Below are positions 1 through 7,917 of a stretch of DNA of 64,000 nt, one piece after another. The notes beneath the pieces are model-generated. The model was not told the DNA's origin, ran no database searches, and worked only from the letters and a program-made list of their open reading frames with translations. The DNA is from an uncultured Bacteroidaceae bacterium. Lineage in GTDB: Bacteria > Bacteroidota > Bacteroidia > Bacteroidales > Bacteroidaceae. The position numbers were made by a program, and so were the translations under genes. Every line of letters begins with the position of its first letter. The first letter of the stretch is position 1. The DNA lies in contig CAKRYD010000002.1 of assembly GCA_934426255.1 (NCBI GenBank), forward strand, positions 1 to 64,000. The letters are read 5' to 3'.

Positions 1-1
1 G

Positions 2-73
2 CTGCAAAAATATGTGGAAAATCGGGAACTGCCAAAAAGCACTCAGAAAGTGTTAAAAATCAAAGAGTATTGA
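2..73 (+). CDS. possible 3' end of a gene cut by the window edge
   Basis: An open frame runs from the left edge to a TGA at 71-73 and encodes 23 residues ending in STQKVLKIKEY. The composition (charged, amphipathic) looks like a protein C-terminus, but the stretch is too short to assign to a family and other frames are also open here. It could be chance. Confidence 0.25.
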   Translation: MQKYVENRELPKSTQKVLKIKEY

Positions 74-128
74 AAACCAATGTTTTATGTTTGGTTAATC
101 ATAGTAAGTTATGGTTAGTTATAAGGCT

Positions 129-2150
129 CTAAATACTCTGTCTGAAAGCACTTTTTCCTATGTTCGTAACGGAATTAGGAATGGTAATGGAGGCCAGGCT
201 GCTGCAACCATAGAAAGCACTTATCCCTATGCTTGTAACAGCGCTTGGAATTGTAACGGAGGTCAGGCTGCGGCAATTCCAGAATATGCTTTCTTCTACG
301 CTTTTAATGGAATTGGGAATGGTAATGGAGGCCAGGCTGCTGCAATTTCGGAATACGTTGTCGCCTATGCTCGTAACGGAGTTAGGAATGGTAATGGAGG
401 CCAGGCTGCTGCAATCTCGGAAAGCGTTGTTGCCTATGCTCGTAACGGAGTTAGGAATGGCAATGGAGGCCAGGCTGCTGCAATCTCGGAAAGCATTGTT
501 GCCTATGCTCGTAACGGAGCCGGGGATGGTAACGAAGGTAAGTTTGTTGCAACCCTTGAAAGCATCGTTCTCTATGCTTGTAACGGTGTAGTCTTTCTCC
601 TCATAAGTTATCTTTTCGGGAATATCGGCTGTTTTTACAGATTTGCCCACTCCGGAAATGTAGGCCGTATAATCGCTTTTCAGTCTGTATTCGATGCGTT
701 TGTCGCAACCCGAGAAAGCACCGTCAGCTATGCTCGTTACGGTAGCGGGGATGATAGCCGATGCAAGGTTGCTGCAATCCTTAAAAGCATTTTTCCCTAT
801 GCTCGTAACGGAGCCGGGTATGATGGCCGAGGCCAGGCTGCTGCAATTCTGGAAAGCCCGGTCAGCTATGCTTGTGACGGAATTCGGGATGTCAATGGAG
901 GTAAGGCCGCTGCAATTATAGAAAGCCCGGAACCCTATGGTCGTAACGGAGCTTGGGATGGTGACGGTGGCAAGGTTCTTACAATCCGAGAATGCATCGC
1001 TTCCTATGCCTGTAACAGTATAATATGTATCTTTATACAAAACCTTTTCGGGAATATTAAACATCTCCTTTCTGTAAATTTCATCGGAATAAATTCCCGC
1101 ATTAAGAAGTGTGGCTGTTCCATCCTTTTTATATTGGTATAAGTAAAGTCTGTTGCAACCCTTAAAAGCACCGTTTCCTATGCTCGTAACAGATTTCGGA
1201 ATGGTGACTGAGGCAAGGCTCTCGCAATCATAGAAAGCATCGCTTCCTATGGTTGTAACGGAGTTCGGGAGGTCAACGGAGGCAAGGCTGCTGCAATACG
1301 AAAAAACACCGTTTCCTATGGTCGTGACGGATTTCGGGATGGTGACGGTGGTCAGGCTGCTGCAACCCCGAAAAGTCTGGTCGCCTATGGTTGTAACGGA
1401 ATTCGGGAGGTCAATGGCGGTAAGGCTGCTGCAATTATAGAAAGCCCGGAGCCCTATGGTCGTAACGGAGTTCGGGATGGTGGCGGTGACAAGGCTCTTG
1501 CACCCCGAGAAAGCATCGTCTCGGATGGTCGTGACGGAATTCGGAATGATGACTGAGGCAAGGCTCTCGCAATCGCAGAAAGCATATTCTCCTATGCTTG
1601 TAACGGAATTTGGGATGTCAATGGAGGCAAGGTTCTTGCACCCCGAGAAGGCATCGTCTCCTATGCTTGTAACGGAGTTCGGGATGGCGACGGAGGTAAG
1701 GCTGCTGCAACCCCGAAAAGTCTGGCCGTCTATGGTCGTAACGGATTTCGGGATGCTAATGGAGACAAGGCTCTTGCAATCATTGAAAGCCCGGTATCCT
1801 ATGCTCGTGACAGAATTCGGGATGGTGACGGAGACAAGGCTCTTGCACCCGGAGAATGCGCTTCGTCCTATGCTCGTGATGGAATTCGGGATGTCAATGG
1901 AGGTAAGGCTGCTGCAATTCTGGAAAGCCCGGTCTCCTATGCTATTAACGGTATAGTCTTTTCCCTCATAGGTTATTTTTTCGGGAATGTCGGCGGTTTT
2001 GATGCTGATTTTGCTGCTGCTGACTTCTGCGGTGCCACTATCATAAAGCTTGAATTTCAAATCATTTTGCGATAGTTCATCCGCAAATGCGGGAATGTTG
2101 CAAAGCATTACTGCCAATAGGAGCATAACCTTTAACTTGTAAATTGTCAT
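129..2150 (-). CDS. secreted BspA-type leucine-rich repeat protein
   Basis: This encodes a 673-residue surface or secreted protein made almost wholly of LRR_5 (BspA/TpLRR) repeats of about 23 residues with the pattern xxIPNSVTSIGxxAFxxCxSLxx. BspA-type proteins in Bacteroidales and oral spirochaetes are linked to adhesion to host proteins. The start at 2150 was chosen because it opens directly into a Sec signal peptide (MTIYKLKVMLLLAVMLCNIPAFA); an upstream in-frame ATG at 2429 belongs to an unrelated transposase remnant. There are three cassettes: each begins with a short beta cap ending in a motif like DIPEKITYEGKDYTVTSIG and is followed by several LRRs. The protein stops in mid-repeat (AFRQSI) with no capping or sorting domain, so the C-terminus may be lost. 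The repeats are also near-identical in DNA, so length variation by recombination is plausible. Confidence 0.85.
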   Translation of the reverse strand: MTIYKLKVMLLLAVMLCNIPAFADELSQNDLKFKLYDSGTAEVSSSKISIKTADIPEKITYEGKDYTVNSIGDRAFQNCSSLTSIDIPNSITSIGRSAFSGCKSLVSVTIPNSVTSIGYRAFNDCKSLVSISIPKSVTTIDGQTFRGCSSLTSVAIPNSVTSIGDDAFSGCKNLASIDIPNSVTSIGEYAFCDCESLASVIIPNSVTTIRDDAFSGCKSLVTATIPNSVTTIGLRAFYNCSSLTAIDLPNSVTTIGDQTFRGCSSLTTVTIPKSVTTIGNGVFSYCSSLASVDLPNSVTTIGSDAFYDCESLASVTIPKSVTSIGNGAFKGCNRLYLYQYKKDGTATLLNAGIYSDEIYRKEMFNIPEKVLYKDTYYTVTGIGSDAFSDCKNLATVTIPSSVTTIGFRAFYNCSGLTSIDIPNSVTSIADRAFQNCSSLASAIIPGSVTSIGKNAFKDCSNLASAIIPATVTSIADGAFSGCDKRIEYRLKSDYTAYISGVGKSVKTADIPEKITYEEKDYTVTSIENDAFKGCNKLTFVTIPGSVTSIGNNAFRDCSSLASIAIPNSVTSIGNNAFRDCSSLASITIPNSVTSIGDNVFRNCSSLASITIPNSIKSVEESIFWNCRSLTSVTIPSAVTSIGISAFYGCSSLASITIPNSVTNIGKSAFRQSI

Positions 2151-2191
2151 TGTTCTTTTCGTTTTTATTGGTTTATAGTTTAAATTCAACG

Positions 2192-2199
2192 CAAAGGTA
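2192..2199 (-). promoter_or_regulatory. -7 box for the BspA-like gene
   Basis: On the minus strand this reads TACCTTTG, matching the Bacteroidota -7 consensus TAnnTTTG, about 42 bases before the chosen start at 2150. It supports that start over the upstream ATG. Confidence 0.6.
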
Positions 2200-2279
2200 T
2201 GAGTTTTTTTCTTAAAAGCGAAAAAACAGACATCAAAAATCGTATTCGCGCTCGATTTACAATAAAAAATGAATGTTTT

Positions 2280-2540
2280 GAGAAGCGCAATATCTCTATG
2301 CTGATGCCCTCTCGTAATCATTGCGTTCAAGATGTTGTTCCCGCTGTCGGTTCCGAAGGCTTCGGCTGTGGCGGAAAGAGCTATGGTTGCCAAGTCTGAA
2401 AACTTGGGAACCACACCTCTGCGAGGCATGTCCTCGAGGACGGTGACACGATTTCCGGCAAATTCGTTGAATATATCGAGGATTTTTCCGAACTTTACGA
2501 TGAAATTGTGTGTAAGCGCAGCTTTTGCATTGTGAATGTT
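2280..2540 (-). pseudogene. transposase N-terminal remnant
   Basis: An open minus-strand reading frame begins just after a TAA at 2543-2541 and encodes about 87 residues including FGKILDIFNEFAGNR, EDMPRRGVVPKFSDLATIALS and AEAFGTDSGNN. This resembles the N-terminal region of the IS4-like/IS982-like transposases common in Prevotella and Bacteroides (recognised by eye; the exact IS family is uncertain). There is no start codon at the expected place and no catalytic DDE part. The match fades after IALL near 2280 and the frame then runs into the leader and coding region of the BspA-like gene. It is best read as a decayed IS fragment. Confidence 0.55.
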
Positions 2541-2573
2541 TTAGGAAATTAATTCAACCAACAAGTTGCTGAG

Positions 2574-2581
2574 TATTTTTG
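2574..2581 (+). promoter_or_regulatory. -7 box for recQ
   Basis: TATTTTTG fits TAnnTTTG and ends 10 bases before the recQ ATG, so the transcript would have almost no leader. No clear TTG lies at the -33 position. Confidence 0.45.
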
Positions 2582-2591
2582 CAGAGCAATT

Positions 2592-4424
2592 ATGGAGCAT
2601 CGGATTTTACTTGAGACCCTTAAGAGATATTTCGGTTATGATACGTTTCGTCCCGGACAGGAAGACATAATCCGTTGCGTACTTTCGGGACGCGACAGCA
2701 TGGTGTTGATGCCCACAGGTGGCGGCAAAAGCCTTTGTTATCAACTGCCCGCCCTGTTAATGAAAGGAACAGTCGTTGTCGTTTCTCCGCTCATCTCATT
2801 GATGAAAGACCAAGTCGATGCCCTTCGCGCCGCCGGCATTCAAGCAGCTACGCTCAACAGCTCAATGAGCGAAAGCGACTGCCTGCAAGTCACACGCGAT
2901 TGCCTGAACGGAAATATAAGAATAGTATATATGTCACCCGAAGCGGTTTTGGCACGAGCGGCATACCTGCTACACGATTTCCGGATATCACTTTTTGCTA
3001 TTGATGAGGCACATTGCATCAGCCAATGGGGACACGACTTCCGTCCGGAATATACCCAATTGCATTTGCTGAGAAAAGAATTTCCGAGTATCCCGATGAT
3101 AGCCCTTACAGCAACAGCCGATAAGGTGACGCGTAGCGATATTCTGAAACAGCTCGGGCTGAATAACCCACAGGTGTTCGTCAGCAGCTTCGACCGTCCC
3201 AACCTGAGTTTGTCGGTAGTTCAGGGCATGCAAAAGAAATCGAAAGACAAAATGATTCAAGCCTTTATCCGCGAGCACCATAATCAAAGCGGAATCGTTT
3301 ATTGCCTAAGCCGCAAAGTCACTGAGGCGGTTTCGGCCATGCTAAACGAAAACGGCATCATGTCGCGCCCCTATCATGCCGGTTTGCCATTAGAAATGCG
3401 CGAAAGCATCCAGGAAAGCTTTGTGCGCGACCGCATACAAGTAATCTGTGCTACGGTTGCCTTCGGCATGGGCATCGACAAAAGCAATATCCGCTGGGTT
3501 ATCCACTACAACCTGCCCAAATGTATCGAAAATTTCTACCAGGAAATAGGACGCGCAGGACGCGACGGGATGCCCGCAGACACTTTACTTTTTTACAGCT
3601 ACGGTGATGTGGTACAACTGTCTACATTCGCCCGCGAAAGCGGTCAACACGAAATCAACATGGAACGCCTGAAACGAATGCAAGAATATGCCGAAGCCAA
3701 AATCTGCCGTCGGCGAATCTTATTGAACTACTTCGGTGAAACGACATCAAAGAATTGCAGCAATTGCGATGTGTGCAACAATCAGCCACAAACGTTCGAC
3801 GGAACCACAATCGTCCAAAAAGCTCTTAGCGCCATCCTACGCGCACAAGAACACATAGGCTTCAATGTCGTGATAGATCTCCTGAGAGGGACATATTCAC
3901 CCGACATAAAAGCCCACGGTTATGACCGTTTGAAAACATTCGGTGTAGGCCATAATATTCCGCGCGGCGATTGGCACCGATATTTGCTGCAAATGCTACA
4001 AATGGGCATCATCGAATTGGCATATGACGAGAATAATCATTTGAAAGTAACCAGGCAGGGACACGACATCCTTTTTAATGGAAAAACTGCCGAGCTCACA
4101 GTTTTGGAACACGACAACCAGCCTATAAAAAAACACGCCAAAAAGATTAGCAGCCCAGAACGACTGCTTTTTGACGCCAAGCCCCATAAGCAGGAAGAAG
4201 ACGAAGAGCTGTTTGAAGCCCTGCGACTTCTGCGACGACAGATAGCCGACCGACAAGGCTTGCCACCCTATACCGTCTTCAGCGACCGCACCCTGCACGA
4301 AATGGCTTGTGTCAAACCACGCTCACTCGAAACAATGGAAGACATAACAGGTATCGGTGCATTCAAACTTAAAAAATACGGAATGGAATTTATCGCCGAA
4401 ATTCGCAAACACAACAAAAAGTAA
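2592..4424 (+). CDS. recQ: ATP-dependent DNA helicase RecQ
   Basis: This 610-residue 3'-5' superfamily 2 helicase acts in recombination and replication-fork repair in the cytoplasm. Walker A PTGGGKS lies at about residues 41-47 and the DEAH box (AIDEAHCISQWGHDFR) at 138-141. The second RecA lobe contains ATVAFGMGIDK and QEIGRAGRDG. A four-Cys zinc module follows (CRRRILLNYFGETTSKNCSNCDVC), then a winged-helix RQC domain and a C-terminal HRDC domain (about 535-605). The length and domain order match full-length bacterial RecQ. The gene stands alone, with its own -7 box and trpB's promoter just downstream. Confidence 0.97.
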   Translation: MEHRILLETLKRYFGYDTFRPGQEDIIRCVLSGRDSMVLMPTGGGKSLCYQLPALLMKGTVVVVSPLISLMKDQVDALRAAGIQAATLNSSMSESDCLQVTRDCLNGNIRIVYMSPEAVLARAAYLLHDFRISLFAIDEAHCISQWGHDFRPEYTQLHLLRKEFPSIPMIALTATADKVTRSDILKQLGLNNPQVFVSSFDRPNLSLSVVQGMQKKSKDKMIQAFIREHHNQSGIVYCLSRKVTEAVSAMLNENGIMSRPYHAGLPLEMRESIQESFVRDRIQVICATVAFGMGIDKSNIRWVIHYNLPKCIENFYQEIGRAGRDGMPADTLLFYSYGDVVQLSTFARESGQHEINMERLKRMQEYAEAKICRRRILLNYFGETTSKNCSNCDVCNNQPQTFDGTTIVQKALSAILRAQEHIGFNVVIDLLRGTYSPDIKAHGYDRLKTFGVGHNIPRGDWHRYLLQMLQMGIIELAYDENNHLKVTRQGHDILFNGKTAELTVLEHDNQPIKKHAKKISSPERLLFDAKPHKQEEDEELFEALRLLRRQIADRQGLPPYTVFSDRTLHEMACVKPRSLETMEDITGIGAFKLKKYGMEFIAEIRKHNKK

Positions 4425-4475
4425 AAATCAACACCAAAAATCCGAACAGTTGTAAAGATTTTCAGCCTAAAAGTG

Positions 4476-4503
4476 TTGAAACGGAAGTTTTTTGATACCT
4501 TTG
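4476..4503 (+). promoter_or_regulatory. promoter of trpB2 (TTG - 17 bp - TACCTTTG)
   Basis: TTG at 4476-4478 and TACCTTTG at 4496-4503 have near-consensus Bacteroidota spacing, 38 bases before the start codon. This is one of the clearest promoters in the window and shows trpB2 is transcribed on its own. Confidence 0.7.
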
Positions 4504-4540
4504 CAAATACAATTACAAACCGAAAAAACATATATCAGTC

Positions 4541-5911
4541 ATGAGTAATAGAATCAAGAAATTCTTGCTGCCCGAAAGCGAAATACCTACACAATGGTAT
4601 AACATACAGGCCGACATGAAAACGAAGCCTCTGCCCTTCTTGCACCCAGCAACAAAACAGCCGCTAAAGGCATCAGATTTATATCCCATTTTCTGCGAAG
4701 AGTGTGCCAATCAAGAGCTTGATCAAACACATTCCTGGATAGACATACCGGAAGAAGTTCGTGAACAATACAAGAATTATCGCTGCACACCTTTGGTGCG
4801 CGCATACGGATTGGAAAAAGCACTCGACACTCCGGCTCACATCTACTTCAAAAACGAAAGCGTAAGCCCCGTAGGCAGCCACAAATTAAACAGTGCCTTA
4901 GCACAAGTATATTACAACAAAGAACAAGGCGTAAGCAACATTACAACAGAAACCGGCGCGGGCCAATGGGGAACGGCCCTATCTTATGCCTGTCGTTTAT
5001 TCGGCATTGATGCGGCCGTTTATATGGTTAAAATCAGCTACGAACAGAAGCCCTACCGCCGCAGTATGATGCATGTTTTCGGTGCACAGGTAACTCCGAG
5101 CCCGTCCATGTCAACTCGTGCAGGAAAAGACGTTCTGACAACAGACCCGGAATGCAACGGCTCATTGGGCATTGCCATATCGGAAGCCATTGAGCTGGCC
5201 ACACAAACAAAAAATTGCAAATACGCATTAGGTTCAGTGCTCAATCATGTAAGTCTTCACCAAACCGTTATCGGCTTGGAAGCTGAAAAGCAAATGGAGA
5301 TGGCCGGCGAATATCCCGACAAGATAATAGCCTGCTTCGGAGGCGGTTCCAATTTCAGCGGTATTGCTTTCCCTTTTATGCGTCATAACATTTTAGAAGG
5401 AAAAACAACCGAATTCATTGCTGCTGAGCCCGAAAGTTGCCCCAAACTGACCAAGGGAAAATTTGAATACGACTTCGGAGATGAATCCGGCTACACACCC
5501 CTGCTTCCCATGTATACCCTGGGGCATAATTTCCAACCGGCCAGCATACATGCCGGCGGTTTGCGCTACCACGGTGCCGGTGTCATACTGTCACAACTGC
5601 TGAAAGACGGCTATTTGCACGGTGTAGACATTCCTCAATCTGAGACATTCAAATACGGAATCCTCTTTGCACGTACTGAAGGTATCATTCCGGCTCCAGA
5701 AAGCTGCCATGCCATTGCCGCCACAGTACGCGAAGCCATGAAATGCAAGGCAGAAGGCAAAAAGAAAGTCCTGCTATTCAATTTAAGCGGCCATGGCCTT
5801 ATCGACTTGGCATCTTACGAACGCTACTTGCAAGGTGACCTTCAAGATTATACCCCCACCGAACAAGAACTTAACAAATACATGAGTGAGGTTGCACCGC
5901 TGCAGCCATGA
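4541..5911 (+). CDS. trpB: tryptophan synthase beta chain, TrpB2 type
   Basis: This 456-residue PLP enzyme condenses indole with L-serine to make tryptophan. The PLP lysine sits in PVGSHKLNSA (Lys115), with TETGAGQWG and the phosphate-binding loop CFGGGSNFSG downstream. The long N-terminal extension and overall length are characteristic of the TrpB2 branch rather than TrpB1, which is about 400 residues. No trpA or other trp genes flank it. TrpB2 proteins are thought to act without an alpha subunit, for example as indole-salvage enzymes (established for some members; inferred here). It has its own promoter and no evident terminator before the rpsP leader. Confidence 0.93.
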   Translation: MSNRIKKFLLPESEIPTQWYNIQADMKTKPLPFLHPATKQPLKASDLYPIFCEECANQELDQTHSWIDIPEEVREQYKNYRCTPLVRAYGLEKALDTPAHIYFKNESVSPVGSHKLNSALAQVYYNKEQGVSNITTETGAGQWGTALSYACRLFGIDAAVYMVKISYEQKPYRRSMMHVFGAQVTPSPSMSTRAGKDVLTTDPECNGSLGIAISEAIELATQTKNCKYALGSVLNHVSLHQTVIGLEAEKQMEMAGEYPDKIIACFGGGSNFSGIAFPFMRHNILEGKTTEFIAAEPESCPKLTKGKFEYDFGDESGYTPLLPMYTLGHNFQPASIHAGGLRYHGAGVILSQLLKDGYLHGVDIPQSETFKYGILFARTEGIIPAPESCHAIAATVREAMKCKAEGKKKVLLFNLSGHGLIDLASYERYLQGDLQDYTPTEQELNKYMSEVAPLQP

Positions 5912-6002
5912 TTTCATATCAAGAATAGCATAATTGCCATCCCTAAAAGGATCGGAAGTCAAGATTTGCCCTGCAAAATGCCTATTATAAAAATAAATGT
6001 CG

Positions 6003-6010
6003 TACTTTTG
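6003..6010 (+). promoter_or_regulatory. -7 box for rpsP
   Basis: TACTTTTG followed by GCAG lies 61 bases before the rpsP start. It fits TAnnTTTG, but no TTG element is evident upstream. Confidence 0.55.
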
Positions 6011-6071
6011 CAGAGGCTATCACGTGATGGTAGCGTATTCAAACCTATTTAATAAATAATTTAAAGACCAA

Positions 6072-6641
6072 ATGGCAACAAAAATCAGATTGCAACGCAA
6101 CGGACGCAAAGGCTATGCCTTTTTCAGCATCGTTATTGCAAATTCGGACGCTCCACGAGATGGAAAGTTCACAGAAAAATTGGGCACATACAACCCCAAC
6201 ACACAACCTTCAACTGTAGATTTGAATTTTGACCGCGCACTCTATTGGTTAGAGGTCGGCGCACAGCCCACGGACACCGTCCGTAACATTTTGTCACGCG
6301 AAGGCGTTCTTCTTATGAAGCATTTGCGTGGTGGTGTTCGTAAGGGAGCTTTTGACGAAGCAACCGCCCAAGCCAAATTTGAAGCTTGGAAAAACGAACG
6401 CACACAGAAAGTAGACAAAGCCATTGCCAAGGCTGCCGAAGAGAAAAAGACGGCCAACGCAAATCGTTTGGAAGCTGAAAAGAAAATCAACGAAACAATT
6501 GCAAAGAAAGTAGCTGAAAAGAAAGCCGAAGCTATTAAAGCAGCAGAAGAAGCTGCAGCTGCAGCCGCTGCTGAGGCCGCAACTGCCGAAGCAACAGCCG
6601 AGGGTGAAGCTCCCGCAGCCGATACTACAGCCGCAGAATAA
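6072..6641 (+). CDS. rpsP: 30S ribosomal protein S16
   Basis: This 189-residue protein has an S16 core in the first 80 or so residues (MATKIRLQRNGRKGYAFF, GTYNPNT, YWLEVGAQPTDTVRNILSREG). S16 binds 16S rRNA early in 30S assembly. About 100 further residues form a Lys/Glu/Ala-rich, probably helical tail ending in an Ala/Glu run. Such tails are common on S16 of Bacteroidales, so the length is not anomalous for the group. The gene is monocistronic: it has its own -7 box and a strong intrinsic terminator right after it. The usual rimM/trmD/rplS neighbours are absent. Confidence 0.96.
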   Translation: MATKIRLQRNGRKGYAFFSIVIANSDAPRDGKFTEKLGTYNPNTQPSTVDLNFDRALYWLEVGAQPTDTVRNILSREGVLLMKHLRGGVRKGAFDEATAQAKFEAWKNERTQKVDKAIAKAAEEKKTANANRLEAEKKINETIAKKVAEKKAEAIKAAEEAAAAAAAEAATAEATAEGEAPAADTTAAE

Positions 6642-6674
6642 GGCGCGCTCTTTTCACGATTTAAAGAAACATAT

Positions 6675-6717
6675 AATTAAGTTGGCCGCAATTTTATTGG
6701 CCAACTTAATTTTTTTT
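6675..6717 (+). terminator. intrinsic terminator after rpsP
   Basis: A perfect 13-bp stem (AATTAAGTTGGCC / GGCCAACTTAATT) with an 11-base loop runs straight into a T tract, 33 bases after the rpsP stop. Confidence 0.9.
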
Positions 6718-6760
6718 GAACTTTCCGCCTCAAGCAAGGCTTATTATCGTAAAAACTGCC

Positions 6761-6768
6761 TATCTTTG
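6761..6768 (+). promoter_or_regulatory. -7 box for the nucleoside hydrolase gene
   Basis: TATCTTTG fits TAnnTTTG, 29 bases before the ATG at 6798 and downstream of the rpsP terminator. Confidence 0.55.
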
Positions 6769-6797
6769 CTTTTCACAACAGACATCAAAATAGCAAC

Positions 6798-7832
6798 ATG
6801 AAAAAACTTCTTGCCATTTTAGCTTTGCTAATATTCACAACAAGCCTTGCCGGCTCCACAAAAGCAGCAGCAAAAACAAAGGACAAAGCCCAATTGGTCA
6901 TTTTCGAAACTGACATGGGAAATGATATTGACGACGCTCTCGCCTTGGATCTTCTCTATAAATATATGGATCAGGGAAAAATCAAGCTTTTGGCCATTAT
7001 GACAAACAAGGAAGGTGCGAGCTCCGCACATTTTATCGACATCATGAACACATGGTATGGCTATCCGAAAATCCCCATTGGCATCATTCGCAATGGAGCA
7101 GAGTGCAATCACCCAAACGACTATACGTTAGCCGTCTCTAATATGAAAGCTAACGGAAAGCCAGCATTTAAGACCTCCGTCAAAGACGTTACCAAACTAC
7201 CGGATGCGGAACAACTGTACCGCAAAATACTATCCAAGCAGCCAGACAACTCCGTTGTCATCATTTCCGTTGGTTTCTCCACCAACTTGGCTCGTCTGCT
7301 TGATACCAAGCCCGATTCATACTCATCTCTAAACGGACGAGAGCTGATTGGTAAGAAAGTGAAGCTGTTTTCGCTCATGGCCGGTAATTTTGACCAACGG
7401 CATCTTACGGAATACAACGTTGTCAAAGACATTGCCGCATGTGCCAAATTATTTAAGGAAAGTCCTGTGCCCATCGTGACTTCGCCCTTTGAATTGGGAG
7501 AAGCCGTACAATATCCGGGCAAAAGCATCGAAAACGATTTTGGCTGGACTACACGCCACCCAATGGTTGAAGCTTACAAGGCTTACGCAAAAATGCCCTA
7601 CGACAGGCCCACATGGGACTTGACGGCCGTTTTAGAAGTGTTGGAGCCGGGCAAATTCATGACACAATCGTCTAAAGGTACAATCGTTGTTGATGAAAAA
7701 GGGCACACTGATTTCACACAAGAAGCAAACGGGCTTCATTCATACCTTACCATTACGCCCGAACAGGGAAGACGCATCAAGCAATTTTTCGTTGAAACCA
7801 TTCCGCAAAAAGCCAAACGCGTAAAAGATTGA
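6798..7832 (+). CDS. secreted nucleoside hydrolase family protein
   Basis: This 344-residue protein has a Sec signal peptide (MKKLLAILALLIFTTSLAGS) followed by the inosine-uridine nucleoside hydrolase calcium-binding signature ETDMGNDIDDA (Asp39-Asp46 region). Family enzymes cleave the N-glycosidic bond of nucleosides to free base and ribose. The signal peptide points to periplasmic salvage of nucleosides. Later features include ISVGFSTNLARLL and a C-terminal segment WDLTAVLEVLEPGKF that probably closes the active site. The substrate cannot be read from sequence, and secreted Bacteroidales members of this superfamily are poorly characterised. It has its own -7 box and a terminator. Confidence 0.85.
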   Translation: MKKLLAILALLIFTTSLAGSTKAAAKTKDKAQLVIFETDMGNDIDDALALDLLYKYMDQGKIKLLAIMTNKEGASSAHFIDIMNTWYGYPKIPIGIIRNGAECNHPNDYTLAVSNMKANGKPAFKTSVKDVTKLPDAEQLYRKILSKQPDNSVVIISVGFSTNLARLLDTKPDSYSSLNGRELIGKKVKLFSLMAGNFDQRHLTEYNVVKDIAACAKLFKESPVPIVTSPFELGEAVQYPGKSIENDFGWTTRHPMVEAYKAYAKMPYDRPTWDLTAVLEVLEPGKFMTQSSKGTIVVDEKGHTDFTQEANGLHSYLTITPEQGRRIKQFFVETIPQKAKRVKD

Positions 7833-7878
7833 ATTCATAGCACAAGAGGCTGAACTTTCAGCCTGCCATATCGTTTTT

Positions 7879-7917
7879 GCTCCTTTCGGGTTTCTATCTG
7901 AAAGGAGCTATTTTTTT
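7879..7917 (+). terminator. intrinsic terminator after the nucleoside hydrolase
   Basis: A 9-bp stem (GCTCCTTTC / GAAAGGAGC) with a 12-base loop is followed by TA and seven T. The stop codon of the convergent MATE gene lies inside the loop (7894-7896), so the two genes share this 3' region. Confidence 0.85.

Noticed and set aside
111..1142. A 343-residue plus-strand reading frame with repeated NGNGGQAAAI-type motifs
   Set aside because: It is the antisense of the repeated LRR gene; the periodicity is inherited from the real minus-strand repeats and there is no promoter or signal sequence.
2151..2429. Longer N-terminus for the BspA-like protein starting at 2429
   Set aside because: The extra residues match a transposase-like fragment, not a leader, and a signal peptide and -7 box support 2150.
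6072..6641. S16 as an anomalous fusion protein
   Set aside because: The Lys/Glu/Ala tail is long compared with most bacteria but common for Bacteroidales S16.
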